Below are positions 44,647 to 52,880 of a DNA stretch of 64,000 nt, one piece after another (the stretch's first letter is position 1; every line of letters begins with the position of its first letter). This DNA is from Pedococcus sp031456495 (GTDB taxonomy: Bacteria; Actinomycetota; Actinomycetes; Actinomycetales; Dermatophilaceae), in contig NZ_JAVDUW010000001.1 in the NCBI RefSeq assembly GCF_031456495.1, positions 1,612,001 to 1,676,000 on the forward strand, read 5' to 3'. Position numbers and translations under genes: made by a program. The notes below the pieces were generated by a model. The model was given only the letters and a program-made list of their open reading frames with translations. It was not told where the DNA came from and did no database searches.

Positions 44647-44650
<4 letters not shown>
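42965..44650 (-). CDS. FHA-domain protein with zinc-ribbon and Pro/Ala-rich repeat linker
   Basis: 561 residues from ATG 44650, overlapping the phosphatase stop (ATGA). A folded N-terminal domain (about 1-120) precedes a long disordered Pro/Gly/Ser-rich stretch containing three and a half copies of PVEEPAPAR (DNA repeats at 43625-43724). A short treble-clef-like site CPAGHPSPPHAVTCRVCDREI follows, and a canonical FHA domain ends the protein (LLGRAPKLN, SRNHVEVVLEGWHVLVRDLGSTNGTTI). The FHA end would dock phosphothreonine made by the neighbouring kinase. Overall design is that of a signalling scaffold. Confidence 0.87.
43625..43724. repeat. 27-bp tandem repeat (three full units and one partial)
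   Basis: Identical 27-bp units at 43625-43651, 43652-43678 and 43679-43705, then 19 bases of a fourth. The unit is in frame and encodes the nine-residue repeat PVEEPAPAR in the FHA protein linker. Perfect identity suggests recent expansion and likely copy-number variation. Confidence 0.95.
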
Positions 44651-45461
<811 letters not shown>

Positions 45462-45465
<4 letters not shown>

Positions 45466-45935
45466 CGGGTCACCCGCACGGTCTGCATGAGCTCCTGCAC
45501 GGTGGCGTACTCGGACTCCACCTCGGGCCCGCCCACCGAGCCGGTCACCTGGATGAGGTCGACGACCTGCCCGCGCCGCGCCCCCGCGAACAGGTGCGCC
45601 TGCACGACGTCCCCCACCTTCTCGTCGGTCCACGACACGTTGACGCCGACGAACGGCACGTCGGCGATCTCGACCTCGAACGGGTCGTCCATCTCGCCGT
45701 CGGGCCGCTCCTGCACGAACGCCTTGAGCTCGGCCAGGGCCCGCCCGATGGTGAACTCCGCCGAGCGGGTGAACCCGCGGACGACGAGGTTGGGCGCGAA
45801 CGCGCCACCCTTCTCCGCCCGCCGCGCGGCGAGCAGGGTGCCCGGGACGCGCACCGGCGACCAGCCGTCGGGGATGTCGACGGTGACCGAGGGAGGGCCG
45901 GGGAACTGCTCGCTCGGGTACTTCAGGGTGGGCAT
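45462..45935 (-). CDS. LpqN/LpqT-like (Mog1/PsbP fold) protein
   Basis: 157 residues from ATG 45935 with GAAAGG upstream; the first gene of the ten-gene operon. PSVTVDIPDGWSPVR, LVVRGFTRSAEF, VSWTDEKVGDVVQAHLFAGARRGQVVDLIQVTGSV and EYATVQELMQTVRV follow the beta-alpha-beta pattern of LpqN/DUF1795 proteins. No signal peptide or lipobox is visible, so unlike LpqN it appears cytoplasmic. Related proteins occur with secretion and envelope systems in actinobacteria. The role is unknown; the call rests on fold-like pattern only. Confidence 0.6.
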
Positions 45936-45984
45936 CGGGACCTTTCGGGGGGCCAGGGCGGCAGCCGTCGCCGCACCGGCAAGG

Positions 45985-46028
45985 CTAGGTGGCGTGGGGA
46001 GACCTGCCGATGGGGAGCACTCCCCATC
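45985..46028 (-). promoter_or_regulatory. Promoter and operator-like palindrome of the ten-gene envelope operon
   Basis: On the minus strand TAGCCT (about 45985-45990) fits a -10. The palindrome GATGGGGAG (46009-46017) and CTCCCCATC (46020-46028), with only CA between, covers the expected -35. A 9-bp perfect pairing with a 2-nt centre suits a dimeric regulator better than an RNA hairpin. The regulator is unknown; the FHA-HTH protein is one candidate. The rest of the 45936-46198 gap holds a weak GTGGG/CCCAC pair (46065-46081) and one GTATGCC motif (46191-46197). Confidence 0.55.
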
Positions 46029-46198
46029 GTCGGCACCCCGCCGCGTCACCCCGCCGGCACAGACGTGGGCAAGGTTCCCACACCGGACGCGTCACCGAAA
46101 CCTCGCCCATTTCGGACCTCCGCCCGCCACTGACGCACCCCACCCACCGGGCCCGCGACCCGCGACTCTCCGCGCAGGAGAGCAGGCGGGGTATGCCG

Positions 46199-46963
46199 TC
46201 AGTCGGCGAGGTCGGCGAGCTGCGGCAGGGTGCGGGGCACGTCGTCGACCACGACGGCGTCGACGCCCGCCTGCAGCAGGGCGCGAGCCTCGGGGAGCCT
46301 GGGGCACCACGCCACGACCTCGAGCCCGGCCTCGTGCGCCAGCCCCACGGCATACTCCGGCGACCGGAAGGTGGGGGCCCGGTCGACCGGGTTGGGCCCG
46401 AACGACGACCAGTGGGCGGCGACGGCCTCCACGCCGAGGTGTGCCGCGGCCGGGAGGGCCTTGCGCAGCGGGAAGCCGACCCAGGTGAGGAACGAGCGCG
46501 GCACGTCGGGCGCCAGCTCCCCCAGGATGAGCAGCGCCGACGGGTCGAAGGACGACACCAGCACGGGCCGGTCGCGGGCGGCCTCGGTGGCGACCGGCGC
46601 GAGGGCTGCGGCGGTGGTGCGGGCGCGGGGCCGGACGGCGTCCTCCATGGAGGTCTTGAGGTCGAGGTTCACGCCGGTGTGGGCCGGCAGGGCGTCGAGC
46701 ACCTCCTCGAGGGTCACCGCGCCGAGCTCACGCGCGCGGGCCAGCGGCAGGTCGGCCACGAACTCGGCGTCACCGACCGTCGGGTAGTGACCGACGACGA
46801 GCTCGTCGTCGGCGGTGCGGCGCACGTCGAACTCGACCCAGCGCAGCCCGCAGCGGGCCGCCGCGACGATCGACTCGACCGAGTTCTCGACCAGGCCGTC
46901 GACCTCGTCGCGGCCCAGGCCGCGGTGGCCCAGGACGGTCGGCCGCCCCCCGAAGACGCTCAC
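46199..46963 (-). CDS. Glycerophosphodiester phosphodiesterase family protein
   Basis: 254 residues from GTG 46963, 7 bp after the cca stop, with GGGGAG upstream. GDPD motifs: GHRGLGRDE near residue 12, ENSVESIVAA, VEFDVRRTADDELVVGHYPTVG, NLDLK, and the closing AWCPRLPEARALLQAGVDAVVVDDVP. The TIM barrel hydrolyses glycerophosphodiesters to glycerol-3-phosphate and alcohol. No signal peptide, so cytoplasmic. Co-transcribed with cca. Confidence 0.93.
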   Translation of the reverse strand: MSVFGGRPTVLGHRGLGRDEVDGLVENSVESIVAAARCGLRWVEFDVRRTADDELVVGHYPTVGDAEFVADLPLARARELGAVTLEEVLDALPAHTGVNLDLKTSMEDAVRPRARTTAAALAPVATEAARDRPVLVSSFDPSALLILGELAPDVPRSFLTWVGFPLRKALPAAAHLGVEAVAAHWSSFGPNPVDRAPTFRSPEYAVGLAHEAGLEVVAWCPRLPEARALLQAGVDAVVVDDVPRTLPQLADLAD

Positions 46964-46970
46964 CGGCCGG

Positions 46971-48470
46971 TCACTCCCCCGCCGACTCGGGCTGCTGCGC
47001 CCACCAGGACCGCAGCTCGGCCTCGACCGCCTCGCGACCGATGACGCCGCGGTCCAGCCGGACCTCGAGCAGGTGCTTGTACGCGCGCCCCAGGACCGGG
47101 CCGGGGCGGATGCCCAGCACCTCGCCGATCTCGTTGCCGTCGAGCTCGGGGCGGACCGCCGCCAGCTCCTCCTGCTCCTGCAGCCGCTCGATGCGGCGCT
47201 CGAGCTCGTCGTACGTGGTCGAGAGCCGCTGCGCCTTGCGGGCGTTGCGCGTCGTGGAGTCCGACCGGGTCAGCCGGTGCAGGCGCGGCAGCAGCGGCCC
47301 GGCGTCGGTGACGTAGCGGCGCACGGCCGAGTCGGTCCACTGCCCCTCGCCGTACCCGTGGAACCGCAGGTGCAGCTCGGTCAGCCGGGCGACGGCCTTG
47401 ACCGTCTCCTTGTCGAACCGCAGCGCCTTGAGCCGCTTGGCCGCCAGCTTGGCGCCGACGACCTCGTGGTGGTGGAAGGACACCCCGCCACCGGACTCGA
47501 ACTTCCGGGTCGCGGGCTTGCCGATGTCGTGGAGCAGGGCCGCCAGGCGCAGCACCAGGTCGGGGCCGGGCACGGACTCGGCCGGGCCGTCGGCCGGGCC
47601 CTCGAGCGAGATCGCCTGGTCGAGGACGGTGAGCGAGTGCTCGTAGACGTCCTTGTGCCGGTGGTGCTCGTCGATCTCCAGCCGCAGGGCCGGCAGCTCG
47701 GGCAGCACGTGGTCGGCGAGCCCGGTGTCCACGAGCAGCCGCAGGCCGGCACGCGGGCGCGGGGCGAGCAGCAGCTTGGACAGCTCGTCGCGCACGCGCT
47801 CCGCCGAGACGATCCCGATCGAACCGGCCATCTCGGTCATCGCGGCCCGCACCTCGGGCGCGACCTCGAAGCCGAGCTGGGCCACGAACCGGCACGCGCG
47901 CATCATCCGCAGCGGGTCGTCGCCGAACGACACCTCCGGCGGTCCCGGCGTCCGGAGGCGACGGGCAGCCAGGTCGGCCAGCCCGGCATACGGGTCGACG
48001 AAGTCCATGGCCGGCAGGCGCAGGGCCATCGCGTTGACGGTGAAGTCCCGCCGGACCAGGTCGTCGGAGAGGTTGTCGCCGAAGGCGACGACGGGCTTGC
48101 GGGTGAGGCCGTCGTAGGCGTCGGCGCGGTAGGTCGTCACCTCGACGGTCGTCGCGCCCCGCCGGGCACCGATGGTGCCGAACTCGCGGCCGACGTCCCA
48201 GTGCGCGTCGGCCCACGGCTTCAGCACCGCGAGCGTCTCGTCCGGCGTGGCGCTCGTCGTGAAGTCGAGGTCGGGGCTGGTCCGGCCGAGGAACGCGTCC
48301 CGGACCGGCCCCCCGACCAGGGCGAGCTCGTGCCCCGCCGCGGCGAACCGTTCGCCCAGCTCGGTCAGGAGCGGGACGACGGGTGCGAGGTGGGCGGTGG
48401 CGCGGCGCAGCAGCTCCAGCTGCGGCGCGGACCCGGCCGCGTGCGGCTCGCGGGGATCGGCGGAGGACAC
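46971..48470 (-). CDS. cca: CCA tRNA nucleotidyltransferase
   Basis: About 499 residues from GTG 48470. The polymerase-beta head has LVGGPVRDAFLGRTSPDLDFTTSA and RRDFTVNAMAL; an HD domain follows (LLHDIGKPATR, SFHHHEVVGAKLAAKRLKAL). It adds or repairs the 3' CCA of tRNAs. The start is set by TAGGCT (-10) at 48484-48479, which ends 8 nt upstream, giving a nearly leaderless mRNA; a TTG at 48479 would be inside the -10. Corresponds to mycobacterial pcnA beside mutT4. Confidence 0.94.
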   Translation of the reverse strand: MSSADPREPHAAGSAPQLELLRRATAHLAPVVPLLTELGERFAAAGHELALVGGPVRDAFLGRTSPDLDFTTSATPDETLAVLKPWADAHWDVGREFGTIGARRGATTVEVTTYRADAYDGLTRKPVVAFGDNLSDDLVRRDFTVNAMALRLPAMDFVDPYAGLADLAARRLRTPGPPEVSFGDDPLRMMRACRFVAQLGFEVAPEVRAAMTEMAGSIGIVSAERVRDELSKLLLAPRPRAGLRLLVDTGLADHVLPELPALRLEIDEHHRHKDVYEHSLTVLDQAISLEGPADGPAESVPGPDLVLRLAALLHDIGKPATRKFESGGGVSFHHHEVVGAKLAAKRLKALRFDKETVKAVARLTELHLRFHGYGEGQWTDSAVRRYVTDAGPLLPRLHRLTRSDSTTRNARKAQRLSTTYDELERRIERLQEQEELAAVRPELDGNEIGEVLGIRPGPVLGRAYKHLLEVRLDRGVIGREAVEAELRSWWAQQPESAGE

Positions 48471-48478
48471 GGGGACCA

Positions 48479-48499
48479 AGCCTAGGCGCTCGTTAGAGT
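48479..48499. promoter_or_regulatory. Divergent -10 elements of cca and the nudix gene
   Basis: TAGGCT (minus strand, 48479-48484) and TAGAGT (plus strand, 48494-48499) sit back to back within 21 bp. Each ends 6-8 nt before its GTG start, so both mRNAs should be leaderless or nearly so. Polymerase could not occupy both at once, implying mutual interference. Confidence 0.6.
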
Positions 48500-48505
48500 G
48501 ACGGG

Positions 48506-48991
48506 GTGACCTCCCCCGCGCCCGAACCGGACCGCCTGGCCCGCAGGCTGCCCGCGGTGGAGGAGCGCTCGGCCGGGGGGATCGTCGTCGACGTCCAGGA
48601 CGGCATCGCCCGGATCGCGGTCATCGCCCGTCGGAACCGGGCCGGGCGGATCGAGTGGTGCCTGCCCAAGGGCCACCGCGAGGACGGCGAGACGCTGGTC
48701 GAGGCCGCGGCCCGTGAGGTGGCGGAGGAGACCGGCATCGAGGGGCGGGTCCTCACCGAGCTCGGCACCATCGACTACTGGTTCGCGACCGGCGAGCGCC
48801 GCGTGCACAAGTTCGTCCACCACTACCTGCTCGAGGCCACCGGCGGCGACCTCACCATCGAGAACGACCCGGACCACGAGGCCGTCGACGTCGCCTGGCT
48901 GCCGCTGCACGAGGCCCACGAGCACCTCACCTTCCCCAACGAGCGACGCATCGCCCGGCAGGCCTGGGCCCGCCTCTCCGGGGACGGCTGA
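48506..48991 (+). CDS. Nudix hydrolase, MutT4-like
   Basis: 161 residues from GTG 48506. Complete Nudix box GHREDGETLVEAAAREVAEETGI (about residues 55-77). EERSAGGIVVDVQDGIARIAVIARRNRAGRIEWCLPKG and TIDYWFATGERRVHKFVHHYLLEATGG are typical of the MutT4 group beside murJ. Hydrolyses nucleoside diphosphate derivatives; exact substrate uncertain. No Shine-Dalgarno, consistent with a leaderless start. Stop shared with the next start (TGATG). Confidence 0.93.
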   Translation: MTSPAPEPDRLARRLPAVEERSAGGIVVDVQDGIARIAVIARRNRAGRIEWCLPKGHREDGETLVEAAAREVAEETGIEGRVLTELGTIDYWFATGERRVHKFVHHYLLEATGGDLTIENDPDHEAVDVAWLPLHEAHEHLTFPNERRIARQAWARLSGDG

Positions 48992-51207
48992 TGGTCGGCG
49001 GTCCCCGGCGCCGCGCGCTCGGCGCGGCGGCCCTCGTGCTGTCCGCCCTGCCCCTCCTGCTCGGCACGGGTGCGCCGGCCGGGTATGCCGCGAGCGCGCC
49101 GGCCGGTGCCCCCGACGGCGTGACTGCCACCTCCGGGGGTCTCGAGGCCGGCGAAGCCGCCCGCGTGGCGGCCCGGACGGCTGCCGCAGCAACCACCGGT
49201 CTGGTGACCGACCCGGGCGTGCCGGCGAGCGCCCCCGCCGCCGGCACCGGGTCCACCGAGCTGACCCTGACCTCGGTGAGCCCGGCCGTGGTCCAGTCGG
49301 GGCAGGACCTCGTCGTCACCGGCTCGCTGCGCAACGGGACCACCTCCCCCCTGGCCCGGCCGACCGTGCGGGTGGTCCTGGGGGACACGCCGGTCGAGCG
49401 GTCGCGCGAGCGCGTGCAGGAGTGGGCGAGCGCGACCGGCCCGGCCCGCGGCACCGTGGTGGGGCAGGCCCGCCTCGGCGGGACCGTGGCCCCGGGCGCG
49501 AGCAGCGGCTTCCGGGTCGTGGTGAAGAAGCTCGCGTCCCGCGCCACGGGGTCCACCTACGGCGCCCTGCCGATCAGCGTCGAGAGCGGCGGCACCAGCG
49601 TGCGGACCTTCGCCGGCTACCAGCGGCTCAAGCAGTACCAGCCCCTGTCGGTCGCGTGGGCGGTCCCGCTGACCCTCGACCCCGACCCCGACCTGTTCGC
49701 GGCGGAGGGCCAGCCCCGCGAGGACGCCTGGCAGCGGGCGCTCGGTGACGGCTCGCGGCTGAACCGCGTCCTCGACGCCACCCAGGACACCACGGTCACG
49801 TGGGCGGTCGACCCGACCCTGGTGCCGAGCCTGCTGCAGGGGCAGCACGATGTCGCGACGGGCACGACCGCAAGCGGCGAACGAGCCCTGCGCTCGGCCA
49901 CCGAGGGCCGGATCACCAGCGGCGCCCAGCGGCACACCCCGTGGGTGCTGCCCGACACCGACGCCGACCTGGCCGCCGTGGTCGGCACCCCTGCCGGAGA
50001 CTCGCTGATGCGGGGCTACGTCGGGCGCTCGACCCCGGTGGCCCAGGCGCTCGACGGGCGCTCGGACGTCGCGTGGCCGGCTGACGGGGCGTACACGACC
50101 AGCCGCGAGACCGCCCTGCGCCGGGTCTTCCGGGTCCCGGCCCTGGCGGGACAGGTCATCTCCTCGTCCGTGCTCGCCGCCGGCACCACGACCAACACCC
50201 CCGTGGCCGCCCAGCGGTCGGTGACCGGGCTGCCGCTGCTCGCCTACGACGACGAGCTCAGCGGCCTGCTCGCGCGCACCCGGTCGCCGCAGGAGGGGGT
50301 GCTCAGCGCCCAGCAGTTCGTGGCCGACACCGCCGCCCTGCTCAACGAGCTGCCCGGGACCGAGGGCCGGACCGTGTTCGTCGTCGCCCCGCGGTCGTGG
50401 GGCCCCAACCCGGCGGCGGCCCGCGCGTTCTTCACGACCGTCTCCTCCATCCCGTGGCTCGTGCCGACGACGACCGACTCCGAGCTCGCCCGGGCCCGCC
50501 GCGCCACCCCCTCGCCCGCGGCCCCGGTCACGCGTCCGACCACCCCGGTCCCCGGCGGGCGCCCCGTGCTGACCGCCGACCGGGTGGCCGAGCTGGAGAG
50601 CACCGTCCGCACCGTGCAGGGGGTCGCGACCATCCGCGACGACGGCGACCAGTTCGGCCGCACGTGGACGCGGGCCGCCGAACAGCTCGCCTCGACCCGG
50701 TGGCGCGCCGCCCCGACGGCGTGGAACACCCTCGAGGGCCGGGTCGACCAGGCCGCCGCGCAGACGACGTCGGCCGTCAAGGTGCTCGCCGGCACCATCA
50801 ACTTCCTCGCCGAGTCCGGCCGCCTGCAGATCACCGTCACCAACGACCTCACCGTGCCGGTGGAGAACGTCAGGCTGGCGGTCGAGGCCTCGAACCCGCG
50901 GCTGCGGATCGACAGCCAGCCGCCGATCCTGCGCATCGGGCCGCGCAGCCGGGCAACCGTCAGCGTCGGCGTCACCGCCCTGGCCGCAGGCCCCGTCCCC
51001 CTGCGCACCACCCTCACGACGCCCGACGGCACGGTCATCGGGCAGGGTGCCGACGTCCAGGTCCGCGTCACGCCCACGGGAGACTGGGTCTACTGGGCCC
51101 TCGGCGGGCTCGCGGGACTGATCCTGCTCGCCGGCCTCGTGCGCACCTTCCGCCGCCGTCCCCGCCGCCGCCTGACCGCCCCCACCACCGTCGAGGTTCC
51201 CCGATGA
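48991..51207 (+). CDS. DUF6049 family secreted/membrane protein (Rv3909-like)
   Basis: 738 residues. An Arg-rich start and hydrophobic segment (ALGAAALVLSALPLLLGTGAPAGYAASA) form a signal peptide; a C-terminal helix (VYWALGGLAGLILLAGLV) and a basic tail (RTFRRRPRRR) anchor the protein with the bulk outside. An Ig-like domain near residues 90-210 (LTLTSVSPAVVQSGQDLVVTGSL), a large central polysaccharide-deacetylase-like region, and another Ig-like domain near 620-700 are visible. Always lies between mutT4 and murJ in actinobacteria, suggesting a role in lipid II flipping or peptidoglycan assembly; biochemical function is unknown. Confidence 0.85.
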   Translation: MVGGPRRRALGAAALVLSALPLLLGTGAPAGYAASAPAGAPDGVTATSGGLEAGEAARVAARTAAAATTGLVTDPGVPASAPAAGTGSTELTLTSVSPAVVQSGQDLVVTGSLRNGTTSPLARPTVRVVLGDTPVERSRERVQEWASATGPARGTVVGQARLGGTVAPGASSGFRVVVKKLASRATGSTYGALPISVESGGTSVRTFAGYQRLKQYQPLSVAWAVPLTLDPDPDLFAAEGQPREDAWQRALGDGSRLNRVLDATQDTTVTWAVDPTLVPSLLQGQHDVATGTTASGERALRSATEGRITSGAQRHTPWVLPDTDADLAAVVGTPAGDSLMRGYVGRSTPVAQALDGRSDVAWPADGAYTTSRETALRRVFRVPALAGQVISSSVLAAGTTTNTPVAAQRSVTGLPLLAYDDELSGLLARTRSPQEGVLSAQQFVADTAALLNELPGTEGRTVFVVAPRSWGPNPAAARAFFTTVSSIPWLVPTTTDSELARARRATPSPAAPVTRPTTPVPGGRPVLTADRVAELESTVRTVQGVATIRDDGDQFGRTWTRAAEQLASTRWRAAPTAWNTLEGRVDQAAAQTTSAVKVLAGTINFLAESGRLQITVTNDLTVPVENVRLAVEASNPRLRIDSQPPILRIGPRSRATVSVGVTALAAGPVPLRTTLTTPDGTVIGQGADVQVRVTPTGDWVYWALGGLAGLILLAGLVRTFRRRPRRRLTAPTTVEVPR

Positions 51208-52826
51208 CCGAGTCCAGCCTGGCCCGCTCCTCCGCCGTGATGGCGGGTGGCACCGTGGTCTCGCGGGCGCTGGGGTTCGTCCGGGCCACGATGCTGGCGG
51301 CCGTCATCGGCACGACCGGCCTGGCCGCGGACGCGTTCGACGTGGCCAACACGCTGCCCAACCTGTTCTTCCTGCTGCTCGCCGGTGGCGTGCTCAACGC
51401 CGTGCTGGTCCCCCAGATCACGAAGGCGGCAACCCACGACGACGGCGGCCACGAGTTCGTCAACCGCCTGCTCACGATCTCGATCGCGCTCATCGCGGCC
51501 GGGACGGTCCTGGTGACCGCGGCGGCACCGCTGCTCGTGCGCGCCTTCGCGGACTTCACCGACGCCCGCACGCTCGAGCTGGCCACCGCGTTCGCCTTCA
51601 TCTGCCTGCCGCAGATGTTCTTCTACGGGCTCTACACCGTGCTCGGGCAGGTGCTCAACGCCCGGGCCCAGTTCGGGGCGTACATGTGGGCGCCCGCCCT
51701 CGCCAACGTCGTCATGATCGGCGGCCTGCTCGTCCTGCTCACCGGCTTCCCGACGCAGGTCGGGCCCTCGGGCTGGACCCCGACGATGGTGTGGATCCTC
51801 GGCGGCACCACCACCCTGGGCATCGTCGCGCAAGCGCTGGTGCTCGTCCTCCCCCTGCGGCGGGGCGGGTTCCGCTTCACGCCCGTGTGGGGGTTCCGCG
51901 GCACCGGCCTCGGGTCAGCGTCGCGGGTGGCGCTGTGGACCTTCGCGGCCCTGGCCGTCAGCCAGCTCGGCTTCGTCGTCACCTCACGGGTGCTCACCCG
52001 CGCCACCGAGCTGCTGGACAGGTCCCACCAGATCGGGGCCGGCAAGGCGACCTACAGCAACGCCTTCCTGCTGTTCATGCTGCCGCACTCGCTGATCACG
52101 CTGTCGCTGGTGACGGCCCTGTTCACCCGCATGTCCACCGCCGCGAGCACCGGTCGCACCTCCGAGGTGGTGGCCGACCTCGGACGCGGGCTGCGGCTGC
52201 CCGCGGTGCTGCTGGTCCCCGGCATGGTCGCCGCCGTGCTCTTCGGCGAGCCCATCGTCCGGCTCCTCTTCTTCGGCAACTCGGCCGCCCAGACCCGCCC
52301 GGTGGCCCACGTCATGATCGCGATGATGGTCGGCATCCTGCCCTTCGGCTGGCTCTACCTCGTCCAGCGCGTCTTCTACGCCTACGAGGACGCCCGGACA
52401 CCCTTCTTCCTCCAGCTCGTCGTCACGGGGATCGCCACCGCGGTCAACCTCTACGCGTTCACCGTCGACCCCCGCCAGGCCGGCGTCGTCGTCGGGATCG
52501 GCCAGACCCTCAGCAACCTCGTGGCCGCCCTGGTCGGCTTCGTCCTGCTGCGCCGGCGGCTGGGCAGCCTGGCCCTGCACCCCACGGTCCGGCTCTACGC
52601 CCGCCTCGCCGTCGCCTCCCTCGTCGCGGGACTCGTCGCCTGGCCGCTCGACCGCCTCCTCGCCTCCCGGCTCCCCGACACGCACCTCACCGCGCTGGTC
52701 GAGGTGGTGGTGGGCGGCGGCGTCTTCCTGGCCCTGGCCCTGGTCCTGTCGCACCTGCTGCGCGTCGAGGAGGTCGGGCAGCTGCTCGACCCCGTGCTCC
52801 GGCGCCTGCGTCGGCGGCCGTCCTGA
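51204..52826 (+). CDS. murJ: Lipid II flippase MurJ
   Basis: 540 residues from ATG 51204 (ATGA overlap with the previous stop). Fourteen helices of the MOP fold, including SSAVMAGGTVVSRALGFVRATMLAAVIG, ADAFDVANTLPNLFFLLLAGGVLNAVLVPQ and YLVQRVFYAYEDARTPFF, are typical. It moves lipid II to the outer membrane face. The protein ends after the helices: the pseudokinase and extracellular domains fused to it in Mycobacterium tuberculosis MviN are here a separate gene, 54 bp downstream. Confidence 0.96.
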   Translation: MTESSLARSSAVMAGGTVVSRALGFVRATMLAAVIGTTGLAADAFDVANTLPNLFFLLLAGGVLNAVLVPQITKAATHDDGGHEFVNRLLTISIALIAAGTVLVTAAAPLLVRAFADFTDARTLELATAFAFICLPQMFFYGLYTVLGQVLNARAQFGAYMWAPALANVVMIGGLLVLLTGFPTQVGPSGWTPTMVWILGGTTTLGIVAQALVLVLPLRRGGFRFTPVWGFRGTGLGSASRVALWTFAALAVSQLGFVVTSRVLTRATELLDRSHQIGAGKATYSNAFLLFMLPHSLITLSLVTALFTRMSTAASTGRTSEVVADLGRGLRLPAVLLVPGMVAAVLFGEPIVRLLFFGNSAAQTRPVAHVMIAMMVGILPFGWLYLVQRVFYAYEDARTPFFLQLVVTGIATAVNLYAFTVDPRQAGVVVGIGQTLSNLVAALVGFVLLRRRLGSLALHPTVRLYARLAVASLVAGLVAWPLDRLLASRLPDTHLTALVEVVVGGGVFLALALVLSHLLRVEEVGQLLDPVLRRLRRRPS

Positions 52827-52838
52827 CCTGCACGCCCT

Positions 52839-52844
52839 TAGGAT
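52839..52844 (+). promoter_or_regulatory. -10 hexamer between murJ and the pseudokinase gene
   Basis: TAGGAT, 36 nt upstream of GTG 52881, which has GGGAGG. An internal promoter that could uncouple the pseudokinase from murJ. Confidence 0.4.
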
Positions 52845-52880
52845 GAGGGACCACCGCACGAGGAGACCGAGGGAGGCAGC

